Below are positions 33,148 through 39,480 of a stretch of DNA of 39,480 bases, piece after piece. The stretch spans positions 1,393 through 40,872 of the forward strand of contig NZ_BFBX01000093.1 of the NCBI RefSeq assembly GCF_003851045.1, in the 5' to 3' direction. The translations under genes and the position numbers were made by a program. Each line of letters begins with the position of its first letter. Within the stretch, counting starts at the first letter, position 1. The DNA comes from Paenibacillus sp. 598K (GTDB lineage: Bacteria; Bacillota; Bacilli; Paenibacillales; Paenibacillaceae). The notes under the pieces are model-generated. The model did not search any database and was not told the origin of the DNA. It saw only the letters and a list, made by a program, of their open reading frames with translations.

Positions 33148-33570
33148 TCAGCCTACATAGACCAGCTCGACCTCGATATTGCCCCGGGTCGCCCGGGAGT
33201 AGGGACAGATCTCGTGAGCCGCATCGATCAGCTCGCGAGCGGTGCCCTCCTCGACGCCGCCGAGGGCGATCTCCAGCTTGACCGCGAGCACATAGTTGTC
33301 GCCCTCGTCCTTGCCAAGCGTCACATGTCCCGTGACGCGGGTGCTCTCGAACTTCACCTTGCGCTGGCGACAGGCGACATTCAGCGCGCTCTCGAAGCAG
33401 GCGGCGTAGCCTGCTGCGAACAGCTGCTCGGGATTGGTCGCCGCGCCGCCCTGGCCGCCCAGCTCCTTGGGCATGCGCAGCGGCAGCTCCAGCACGCCGT
33501 CGCTGGAGGCCAGCTTGCCGTCGCGGCCGCCCTCTACAGTCACCGAGGCGGTATACAAAGGATGCATCAT
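33148..33570 (-). CDS. ohr: Organic hydroperoxide resistance protein (Ohr, OsmC family)
   Basis: This 140-residue protein is a thiol peroxidase that reduces organic hydroperoxides. The two active cysteines are Cys58 (AGYAACFESA) and Cys122 (AHEICPYSRATRGN). Other family features are NPEQLFAAGYAACF and the start LYTASVTVEGGRDG. Length is normal for Ohr. The ATG at 33570 has an AGGAGG site 6 bases upstream, with a second ATG directly after. No ohrR regulator gene is beside it. It acts in the cytoplasm. Confidence 0.95.
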   Translation of the reverse strand: MMHPLYTASVTVEGGRDGKLASSDGVLELPLRMPKELGGQGGAATNPEQLFAAGYAACFESALNVACRQRKVKFESTRVTGHVTLGKDEGDNYVLAVKLEIALGGVEEGTARELIDAAHEICPYSRATRGNIEVELVYVG

Positions 33571-33736
33571 CGGATTCCTCCTGCATATTCAGGATCGGAG
33601 CCGCATATGTGCAGCCCCTACATTAGACACTCCTGATTATGCCACGTCCGCCAGCTTTTCATACCCGCGCACGTCAGCAGCAAGCAATCGCATCCCGCAG
33701 CGCACAAGCACATGAACACATAAGCAGACGCTGCCC

Positions 33737-34357
33737 TTACTCGGGACGCGCGAGCGTGATCACCTCGCCGATCCGGGCATAGTCCGACCCGGCTAGTCGA
33801 CTGACCGGATCGAGAGCCGCTGCGTTGATGCGCCCTCCATGCAGCAGCGCTTCGTCGATATGGAACCGTACCACCCGGCCGATGAGCAAGTCGCTTGTCG
33901 GCGAATCTGGCGTCCCGCCGAGCGGCAGTGCATGCTCTAGCACGCATTCCATACGGATACGCGCCTCCGCCAGCCCTGGCACCGCGATCGCCTCGCTCGG
34001 CACTGCCGTCAGTCCGGCCAGCTCGACCTCGCTCGCATCCGGCGGCAACTGCGACGCCGTCAGATTCATCTGCTCCAGATAGGAGGTGTCGGTGATGTGG
34101 ACGACGAACTCGCCGGCAGCCATCGCATGACTGGCCGTGTCCTTGGGCTGCCCTTGACGGCGCTGGACCGAGACGGACACCATCGGCGGATGGCTATTGA
34201 CGATATAAAAAAAGCTGAACGGCGCTGCATTGAGCACTCCGGCAGGCGACAGCGTCGTCACCAGGGCGATCGGACGCGGAATGATGCTGCCGATCAGCAG
34301 CTTATAGTTGTCCCGATCGCTCTGTTGCGCCGGGTCGATGGATCGCATGGTCTTCAT
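33737..34357 (-). CDS. Flavin reductase-like FMN-binding protein
   Basis: This 206-residue protein belongs to the flavin reductase-like domain family, which binds FMN. The conserved N-terminal segment YKLLIGSIIPRPIALVTTLSPAGVLNAAPFSFFYIVNSHPPMVSVSV is clear, and HITDTSYLEQMNLTASQLPPDASEVE fits the middle of the fold. The natural partner is unknown. The ATG at 34357 is preferred because a promoter lies just upstream and the longer frame runs into the deacetylase gene; GAGG lies 9 bases upstream. Confidence 0.88.
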   Translation of the reverse strand: MKTMRSIDPAQQSDRDNYKLLIGSIIPRPIALVTTLSPAGVLNAAPFSFFYIVNSHPPMVSVSVQRRQGQPKDTASHAMAAGEFVVHITDTSYLEQMNLTASQLPPDASEVELAGLTAVPSEAIAVPGLAEARIRMECVLEHALPLGGTPDSPTSDLLIGRVVRFHIDEALLHGGRINAAALDPVSRLAGSDYARIGEVITLARPE

Positions 34358-34390
34358 CGCTTGCAGCCTCGCTTTCCTATGTGTGACTCC

Positions 34391-34420
34391 ACTATACGCC
34401 AACGCGCTCCCGTGACGCAA
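34391..34420 (-). promoter_or_regulatory. Promoter of the flavin reductase-like gene
   Basis: On the minus strand TTGCGT (34415-34420) is followed after 18 bases by TATAGT (34391-34396), 33 bases before the ATG. It lies in the 77-base gap after the deacetylase gene. Confidence 0.55.
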
Positions 34421-34434
34421 CCTGCCGGCGCTGC

Positions 34435-36216
34435 TCAGAGCAGGCGCTCGTTCGCGCTTCGCCGCGCATGCTGCGACCAGATCGACCATGATCCGCCGAA
34501 GGCGAGGAAGGAGCGCCATGACGAATGGGCGAGCTCCTCCGGGATACGGCTCCACCGAAGCAGGAGCGATGGCAGCAGCTCTGCCGTGCCCGGCGAGCGT
34601 ACAGAAGCCGCAGCGACAGCAACCGATGGTCCGCCCAGCAGCCGCAGTTTCACTTCCAACTGTTCTGTTCCCGGCGAGTAGCCTGTCACCTCGTATCCGA
34701 ATAGCTCGGCGACCTCGCGCAGCGGCACATAGAGGCTGCCCTGCCGCAGCTGCATGCCTGCCAACGGCTGCACCCTACCGCTCTCCTCGGTGCCGACGCG
34801 ACTCGTCCCGGGATCGAAGACCAGTGTCTGTCCGTCATGCTCGGCATAAGCGAGCCTCCGCTTGTCGTCCCACCAGACAGCATCTCCCAACCAGTCCGTG
34901 AGCGACCGCAGCGGGACCGCTAACCGCCCATCCAACATCTCGTATTCGCCTGCATCCAGACGGAGCGTCTCCTCGCCGCTATGCAGCAGCAGCGGCCTGA
35001 CTGTCGCCAGAGCAGCCGCCGTCTCCTTGCGGGTCTCCTGCAGACGAGCGGCGAACGCCCGCTCGATCGATAGCTCGGTCATCGCCTCGTTCGCCGCCTT
35101 CTCGCCCGACACCACTGCTCCCGACTCTGTCGCTGCCGCGACTTGGCGCGTCTCCTCATACGCCCGCAGCTGCTCCAGCATTACGCGATGCCCGGCAGCC
35201 GTATAGACTCGTTGGTGCTTGGACGGCGCCAGCGTGTACTGGACCGGCCGGACCGTGCTGTCGTAGGCTGCGAACCGATAGCCCTTGGCCTTGTAATAGG
35301 CGATGATGTCGGGCAGCGCTTTGACCGTCTCGCCGTGACCGGCGCTATCATGCATCAGCACATGCACCTCATGCTGCAGCTTGCCCGCCTTGACATTGGC
35401 GAGTATATCCGCCGCCGGGACGCCGCGCCGCCGCGAGTCGCCGCTGTCGACATTCCAGTCGTACACGGTGTAGCCCGCTCGCTCGAGATAGTAATAATAG
35501 AAGGCGTCGAAGTGGCCATGCGTGCCGCCCGGTGCGCGCATCAGCGCAGGCTCGCTGCCGGTCAGCTCGGCGAGAATGCGGCCCGTCCGCTCCACCTGCT
35601 GCCACAATCCATCGAAGCTGCTGTATAGCTCGTCATACTTATGATTATAGGTATGATTGCCAAGGGCATGTCCCTCGCGGACGATGCGGCGGATCGTCTC
35701 GCCTCGCCGCTCCGCCTGCGAGCCGAGGACGAAGAAGGTCGCCGATACCTGCTCCTCCTGCAGGATATCGAGCACCTGCGGCGTCCACTCGCTCGGGCCG
35801 TCGTCGAAGGACAGGTACACTGTCGGTTGAGAGGGTCGAATATAGGCAGGCTCGGGCCGTATGGCGACGCGCTCGCCTCGCCGCAGGGCAGCGAAGTCGT
35901 CGTCAGCCGCGATTGGGGAAGAAGCGGACAACCCTGTGGCCGTTTGGGCCGCCGTAGCCTGTCCCAGGACACCTGCCGCCAGCAGCCCCAGGAGGATACA
36001 GGTCGTTGCTCCCACTCTGCATAACCAAGTCAAGGCGCGGCTTATGAATGTCGACTCGGAGCATTCATACAATCTCGTCCCAAAGCATTCATAGATTGTC
36101 GCCCCGGCGCATTCATAGAATGTCGCCCCGCCACACTCACAGAGCGACGCTATCCTCCTCTCGTTGCAACTGTGTCCCGACGACACATCACGCGCTCCCC
36201 ACCCGACAGCTCCCAT
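34435..36216 (-). CDS. Polysaccharide deacetylase (NodB/CE4) with copper amine oxidase-like N domain and Cys repeats
   Basis: This protein of about 593 residues removes acetyl groups from an extracellular polymer such as peptidoglycan or chitin-like glycan. The NodB motifs are all visible: TVYLSFDDGPS, GNHTYNH, RAPGG, YDWNVDSGD and VLMHDSAGH. A helical region and a copper amine oxidase N-terminal-like domain (about the last 170 residues, with AVPLRSLTDWLG and YVPLREVAELFG) follow; this domain usually tethers or positions the enzyme. Four 8-residue units of the form YECxGxxx precede the membrane segment. The ATG at 36216 has GGGAGG 9 bases upstream, but a better signal peptide begins at a TTG at 36033 (LTWLCRVGATTCILLGLL), so the true start is open. 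The ribosome site lies in a hairpin. Confidence 0.85.
   Translation of the reverse strand: MGAVGWGARDVSSGHSCNERRIASLCECGGATFYECAGATIYECFGTRLYECSESTFISRALTWLCRVGATTCILLGLLAAGVLGQATAAQTATGLSASSPIAADDDFAALRRGERVAIRPEPAYIRPSQPTVYLSFDDGPSEWTPQVLDILQEEQVSATFFVLGSQAERRGETIRRIVREGHALGNHTYNHKYDELYSSFDGLWQQVERTGRILAELTGSEPALMRAPGGTHGHFDAFYYYYLERAGYTVYDWNVDSGDSRRRGVPAADILANVKAGKLQHEVHVLMHDSAGHGETVKALPDIIAYYKAKGYRFAAYDSTVRPVQYTLAPSKHQRVYTAAGHRVMLEQLRAYEETRQVAAATESGAVVSGEKAANEAMTELSIERAFAARLQETRKETAAALATVRPLLLHSGEETLRLDAGEYEMLDGRLAVPLRSLTDWLGDAVWWDDKRRLAYAEHDGQTLVFDPGTSRVGTEESGRVQPLAGMQLRQGSLYVPLREVAELFGYEVTGYSPGTEQLEVKLRLLGGPSVAVAAASVRSPGTAELLPSLLLRWSRIPEELAHSSWRSFLAFGGSWSIWSQHARRSANERLL
36061..36132 (-). 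repeat. Three tandem 24-bp imperfect repeats in the 5' end of the deacetylase gene
   Basis: Units are 36061-36084, 36085-36108 and 36109-36132, all beginning GCATTCATA on the plus strand; a fourth degraded unit follows at 36133. In the deacetylase frame they encode YECAGATI, YECFGTRL and YECSESTF. In another minus-strand frame they encode MNAPGRQS, MNALGRDC and MNAPSRHS followed by a stop. Confidence 0.85.
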
Positions 36217-36223
36217 CACGAAC

Positions 36224-36277
36224 AACCTCCCATATCAACTCTAGTAACTTGCAATCTACCAGAGTATATGGGAGGTT
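36224..36277 (-). promoter_or_regulatory. Hairpin sequestering the deacetylase ribosome binding site
   Basis: A perfect 12-bp inverted repeat (36224-36235 with 36266-36277) is extended by a further 5 bp (36238-36242 with 36261-36265) after a 2-base bulge; 18 bases remain as loop. The 3' arm in the minus-strand RNA contains GGGAGG, the ribosome site of the deacetylase. Folding would block translation. There is no U-run, so it is not a terminator. Ligand or temperature control is unknown. Confidence 0.7.
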
Positions 36278-36300
36278 CAGAGAAAGTATGACAAGTCCGG

Positions 36301-37020
36301 TCAGAATCGACCCGAAGGGCGCTTGCGCTTGCGCAGCAGCAATGGCACGGCAATGACAGCGACGACGATCAGTCCGGCGGCGGCGATGACGATATTGCGC
36401 AGATTCGGCACATGCACGTCCAACTCGATCGGCGTCGGCCGGCTAAGCGGCAGCTCCCAGATGAGCGTGTTGCCGTCGATGCGGTCGGCGTTGTTGTCGC
36501 CATATAGCTTGTACGGGAAGGTCACCCGGATGTCCAGATCAACCTGGCGGAGCAACAGCTTCACCATCGGCCCGGGGATGAGACTGCCGGCCAGCAGCGC
36601 CGCATCCGACATCTGCCGCTCCAGATCGAGCCGCCCACTGATCTCATAGGTTGTGAAGAGCCAGCGGTCCCTGGACACGACGTCCAGGATCGCGTCGCGG
36701 TCCGGATCGAGCCAGCTCAGATCCTCGCGCAGCGCCTCGATCGAGGCGAAGTGACGAGAGATGCGATAGGTCGCCGACGACCCATCCGTCCCCTGCTCCA
36801 GGGTCAAGCCTCGCTCCTCCAGCGTCTGCCGCAGCCGCTCCAGCGTCCCCTCGCCGAGCAATGCCTGCACTCGTTCGCCGATCGCGGCCTCGGCCTGGAG
36901 GTCAATACTGCCGTCTTTATGTATGACGATGTGCCCTGTCCCCTTGGCGCAGCCCGCCGCGAAGACCAGGAGCAGTATCAGGATACCCAGCTTCCACCCT
37001 CTTAGCCCTGTACCTCTCAT
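36301..37020 (-). CDS. LppM-like (DUF3153-type) membrane lipoprotein
   Basis: This 239-residue lipoprotein has lipobox AAGC (Cys24) after a hydrophobic signal segment, an extracytoplasmic domain of about 170 residues starting GHIVIHKDGSIDLQAEAAIG, and a C-terminal membrane segment (IVIAAAGLIVVAVIAVPLLL) followed by a basic tail RKRKR. This layout, anchored at both ends, is that of DUF3153/LppM-like proteins, whose role is not established. The ATG at 37020 has GAGGAG 7 bases upstream. It lies 22 bases after the M15 peptidase gene, so the two are probably co-transcribed. Confidence 0.75.
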   Translation of the reverse strand: MRGTGLRGWKLGILILLLVFAAGCAKGTGHIVIHKDGSIDLQAEAAIGERVQALLGEGTLERLRQTLEERGLTLEQGTDGSSATYRISRHFASIEALREDLSWLDPDRDAILDVVSRDRWLFTTYEISGRLDLERQMSDAALLAGSLIPGPMVKLLLRQVDLDIRVTFPYKLYGDNNADRIDGNTLIWELPLSRPTPIELDVHVPNLRNIVIAAAGLIVVAVIAVPLLLRKRKRPSGRF

Positions 37021-37042
37021 CCGTTCGCTCCTCTATGTCGCG

Positions 37043-37735
37043 TTATTGCGGCGTATCCGGCGGACGTTTGCCGCGCTGCAGCTCGGCGATGCTGTAGCCG
37101 AAGTCCATCTGAAGATGGGGATAGTCCTTGAAGCCCTCCCAGTCGCCGCCCCAGGAAAAGCCCAACTCCTTGGCGATCGCCACGACCTCCATCCAGTCGG
37201 AGACGCCATTGCCGTTGCCGTCGTACTCCAGATCCCACAGTACCTGTCCATCCGGTGTGCGCAGCGCGAAGTCGATCGCCAATCCATAGTTATGAAAAGA
37301 TCCGCCACCGCGCACATGCGTAACGATCTGGCCTTCCTCGGATCGACCTTGACGATATAGCGCATCCTGCTCCTCTACCGAGCGGTGGCCGTCGGTGATC
37401 AGGATCTTGATGCCGAGTCGCTCGGTGCGGGCGATCAGCTCGCGCTTCTGCTGCTCGACATGCGGATGCAATCCAGTGACTGGCGGGGGCGGCTCCAACT
37501 GCACGACCTCCGGCAGGCTCCGCTCCAGCATCTGGCTCTCATCCAGGTAGAGATAGACGAGCAGGATCGCCAACGCATAAAATACAAATCGCCCGAATCG
37601 GCTTTTCTTGCGCCGCGGCGGCATTGCCGGAGCTCGCCGGACCGGCGGTCGCGTCCGTACAGGCGCTGCCGGCTGCCTCATCGAGTGATGCATCGCAGGC
37701 GCCAGTTTCATAGGTATATCGGTATAAGTGCTCAT
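37043..37735 (-). CDS. Membrane-anchored M15 family peptidase (CwlK/VanY-like)
   Basis: This 230-residue protein has a Pro/Arg-rich cytoplasmic N-terminus, one membrane segment (about residues 50-64, FVFYALAILLVYLYL) and an external M15 peptidase domain. The zinc-site motifs are GSFHNYGLAIDFAL (SxHxxGxAxD) and YPHLQMD. It should cleave D-Ala bonds or stem peptides in peptidoglycan. A loop DGNGNGVSDWME (about residues 168-179) fits the EF-hand-like calcium loop spacing. The ATG at 37735 has no ribosome site and lies 6 bases after a TATAAT box, suggesting a leaderless mRNA. The later in-frame ATGs also lack ribosome sites. Confidence 0.82.
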   Translation of the reverse strand: MSTYTDIPMKLAPAMHHSMRQPAAPVRTRPPVRRAPAMPPRRKKSRFGRFVFYALAILLVYLYLDESQMLERSLPEVVQLEPPPPVTGLHPHVEQQKRELIARTERLGIKILITDGHRSVEEQDALYRQGRSEEGQIVTHVRGGGSFHNYGLAIDFALRTPDGQVLWDLEYDGNGNGVSDWMEVVAIAKELGFSWGGDWEGFKDYPHLQMDFGYSIAELQRGKRPPDTPQ

Positions 37736-37741
37736 CGTTTT

Positions 37742-37747
37742 ATTATA
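37742..37747 (-). promoter_or_regulatory. -10 box directly before the M15 peptidase start
   Basis: TATAAT on the minus strand ends 6 bases before the ATG at 37735, so transcription would begin at or next to the start codon. The -35 region is poor. It lies in the tail of the carbonic anhydrase terminator. Confidence 0.45.
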
Positions 37748-37752
37748 AAGCA

Positions 37753-37802
37753 ATCAGCCGGCCCCTGCACCCGACTCGGGTCGGGCAAGGAAGCCGGCTG
37801 AT
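37753..37802 (-). terminator. Hairpin after the carbonic anhydrase gene, probable terminator
   Basis: A perfect 10-bp outer stem (37753-37762 with 37793-37802) encloses an inner 6-bp stem (37770-37775 with 37780-37785). The tail is TTGCTTTAT on the minus strand, a broken U-run. It begins 10 bases after the stop codon at 37813. Confidence 0.65.
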
Positions 37803-37812
37803 CCATAACGTA

Positions 37813-38385
37813 TTAAACCTCTTCGACTTGATAATCCTCGACGAGGACGTCGAGCTTGCCTGTCTCCGGATGGATGATGAGCCCGTGGACACGGACGTCC
37901 TTGGGCATCAGCGGATGATTGCGGATCATCTTGGCGCTGTGCATGACGCCTTCTTCGGGACTGCGGAAGCCGCGGAGGAACTTGTCCATGCGAATGCCAG
38001 AGTTTTCCAGCGTCTGCACGGCGAGCTCGGGGATGCCCCGTTCAGCGAACTTGGCGATCAACGCCTTCGTATCGAGGTTGGTCATGCCGCAGCCATGATG
38101 GCCGATGACCAGAATATCCTGCGCGCCCATCTCGTAGACCGCTACGAGCAGGGAGCGCATGGCGCTGCCGAACGGCTGGGTCAGGATCGCGCCGGCATTT
38201 TTAATGATCTTGGCATCGCCGTTGCGCAGGTTGAGCGCCTTTGGCATCAGCTCGAACAGACGTGTATCCATGCAGGTGAGGATCACCATTTTTTTCTGGG
38301 GCAATTTGTCGCTCAGGTACGCCTCATACTGTTTGTCTTCAACAAAGGTGCGATTGAAATCAAGCAAGCTCTGAATCAGGGACAT
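37813..38385 (-). CDS. Beta-class carbonic anhydrase
   Basis: This 190-residue cytoplasmic enzyme interconverts CO2 and bicarbonate. Zinc ligands are Cys38 and Asp40 in LTCMDTR, with Arg42 beside them, and His96 and Cys99 in VIGHHGCGM. The TCMDTRL and GHHGCGM motifs and the length are those of the short beta-carbonic anhydrase group found in Firmicutes. The ATG at 38385 has an AAAGGAGAG site. It has its own promoter and terminator and so appears to be a single-gene unit. Confidence 0.93.
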   Translation of the reverse strand: MSLIQSLLDFNRTFVEDKQYEAYLSDKLPQKKMVILTCMDTRLFELMPKALNLRNGDAKIIKNAGAILTQPFGSAMRSLLVAVYEMGAQDILVIGHHGCGMTNLDTKALIAKFAERGIPELAVQTLENSGIRMDKFLRGFRSPEEGVMHSAKMIRNHPLMPKDVRVHGLIIHPETGKLDVLVEDYQVEEV

Positions 38386-38409
38386 CTACTTCTCTCCTTT
38401 TTTCTTTTT

Positions 38410-38418
38410 AGTATAGCA
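38410..38418 (-). promoter_or_regulatory. Extended -10 promoter of the carbonic anhydrase gene
   Basis: TGCTATACT on the minus strand gives TATACT with a TG extension, 24 bases before the ATG. No good -35 box is seen, which is common with extended -10 promoters. It lies just before the end of the CDF gene. Confidence 0.5.
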
Positions 38419-38424
38419 TGCCCG

Positions 38425-39393
38425 TCAATTGCCGCTGCCCGCGCCCCATGAACGAACGCCGTCGTCCTCGGTCAAGCCGAGCGTCACATCCGACAGATCG
38501 GGGTCGCTGAGCAGCCGCTCACGGAGGCGCTGCTTGACCAGACCGGCGTCAGCCAGCGTGAAGCCCTTGCGCAGCTCGATGTACGCCTCGACGTGGTAGG
38601 TGCGCCCCTCCTGGACGATCCGCAGCCGCGTCACATCGGCGACATCGGGATCGCTGATGATCAGGCCGGCGACCCGCTCCTCGATATCCTTCGGCGCAGC
38701 GACGCCGATCAGCCCGACCATGTTGTCGTAGCCGACCTTGAAGGCGACGAATACCATCAGACAGCCGATCAGAATCGTCGCGATGCCGTCGAGCATCGGG
38801 AAATCGAGAAACTGCGTGACGACAATGGCGAACAAGGCAAACGCAGCTCCGAGCGTAGCCACGATATCCTCATAGAAGACGAGACGCGTCGGCGGTGCGG
38901 CGCGACCGGCATTGCGGAAGGCCGAAGGGATAACAGCCAGCCCTTTGGCGCCGCTGCGCGTCTCCTTTACAATCTCCTTCATCGCTTTGACGAGGATGCT
39001 GCCGTCGATGAGGACGGCGATCAGCAGGACGATGACGTTCAGCCAGAAGTTGCTGGCCTCCTCGGGATGCTGCAGCAGCTTGTACCCTTTGAGGATCGTC
39101 TCGTACGCCATCACGGTGACGACGATGACGGCGACCATGCAGAACAGATTGATCACGCGGCCGAAGCCGGTAGGGAATCGACGAGTCGGCGGACGCTCCG
39201 CCAGCACGCTGCCGAAAAATACGAACGCCTGATTGATCGCGTCTGCGACGGAATGCATCGCCGAGGCGAACATCGTGCCGCTGCCGCTGACCGAGGCGGC
39301 GATCGCCTTGATTACCGCAAGTCCGGTATTGCCCAGCGCTGCTACAGCCGAGGAGGTATTGCCCTTCTTAATCATCGCGATCCAATTGGCCAC
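38425..39393 (-). CDS. Cation diffusion facilitator (CDF) family transporter
   Basis: This protein of about 322 residues is a CDF efflux transporter for divalent cations such as zinc or manganese, working by proton exchange. Several membrane segments are visible, with the metal-site region ASAMHSVADAINQAFVFFGS (His-x3-Asp) in the second helix and FYEDIVATLGAAFALFAIVV in the fifth. The C-terminal cytoplasmic domain (about the last 90 residues) begins near PKDIEERVAGLIISDPDV. I prefer the GTG at 39393, giving MANWIAMIKKGNTSSAV, which fits the usual family start; GTG at 39411 and ATG at 39375 are also possible and ribosome sites are weak for all. The sequence from 39394 to 39480 shows no gene or clear element. 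Confidence 0.88.
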   Translation of the reverse strand: MANWIAMIKKGNTSSAVAALGNTGLAVIKAIAASVSGSGTMFASAMHSVADAINQAFVFFGSVLAERPPTRRFPTGFGRVINLFCMVAVIVVTVMAYETILKGYKLLQHPEEASNFWLNVIVLLIAVLIDGSILVKAMKEIVKETRSGAKGLAVIPSAFRNAGRAAPPTRLVFYEDIVATLGAAFALFAIVVTQFLDFPMLDGIATILIGCLMVFVAFKVGYDNMVGLIGVAAPKDIEERVAGLIISDPDVADVTRLRIVQEGRTYHVEAYIELRKGFTLADAGLVKQRLRERLLSDPDLSDVTLGLTEDDGVRSWGAGSGN

Positions 39394-39480
39394 TGCTTGA
39401 CACGCTCCCACGTCTTGAATATAACTGCTCTCAAAAAGAGACCTACGGTCAAGAGATCGATCTTCCGATCGCTGTTGTCC

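Noticed and set aside
33026..33586. N-terminal extension of the small membrane protein into the Ohr region
   Set aside because: Upstream of about 33025 the translation is an Arg/Gly-rich shadow of the Ohr gene, and a start with a ribosome site exists at 32998.

Overview
The window is about 39.5 kb of GC-rich DNA, almost all of it coding. It most resembles a Paenibacillaceae chromosome (Paenibacillus/Cohnella-like). The reasons are: strong AGGAGG-type ribosome sites with frequent GTG/TTG starts, a YesM/YesN two-component pair, an Lpl-type polysaccharide ABC importer beside a membrane-bound AraC regulator, several lipoprotein solute-binding proteins, and secreted multidomain glycan enzymes. This is inference from gene content; there is no rRNA or other phylogenetic marker. 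All recognised genes are on the minus strand except one AraC regulator (17121-19352). No tRNA, rRNA, CRISPR array, insertion sequence or phage gene was seen.

Region 1 (1-11000): a fucoside/glycan module. A YesM-type kinase and YesN-type regulator (7121-3710) sit between two transcription units. One is a sugar ABC importer (binding lipoprotein, two permeases) followed by a GH29 alpha-L-fucosidase cut by the window edge. The other is a membrane-anchored SurA/PpiC-like foldase followed by a secreted parallel beta-helix protein with an F5/8C (CBM32-like) domain. Both promoters carry the same pair of 9-bp direct repeats at identical distance from a perfect TATAAT box, so both are probably targets of this YesMN pair.

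Region 2 (10971-19352): an Lpl-type importer operon (two permeases, lipoprotein, secreted GHL10/DUF187-type hydrolase) ending at a clear terminator. It is divergent from a 743-residue AraC regulator with an extracytoplasmic sensor. Region 3 (19349-23100): a GH20 hexosaminidase and an FAD-dependent oxidoreductase, each with its own likely promoter. Fucosidase plus hexosaminidase plus two importers suggests scavenging of fucose- and amino-sugar-containing glycans.

Region 4 (23113-32520): a nitrogen-scavenging module: a BMP-type ABC importer (ATPase, two permeases, lipoprotein), a formamidase, a fused tandem biuret-hydrolase-like protein whose first domain has lost the nucleophilic cysteine, and a PucR regulator. 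A TnrA/GlnR-like half-matching site overlaps the predicted transcription start.

Region 5 (32520-39480): an AT-richer patch with a small membrane protein, then Ohr, a flavin reductase-like protein, a polysaccharide deacetylase whose ribosome site lies in a perfect 12-bp hairpin stem, a membrane lipoprotein, an M15 peptidase that may be leaderless, a beta-carbonic anhydrase and a CDF cation transporter.
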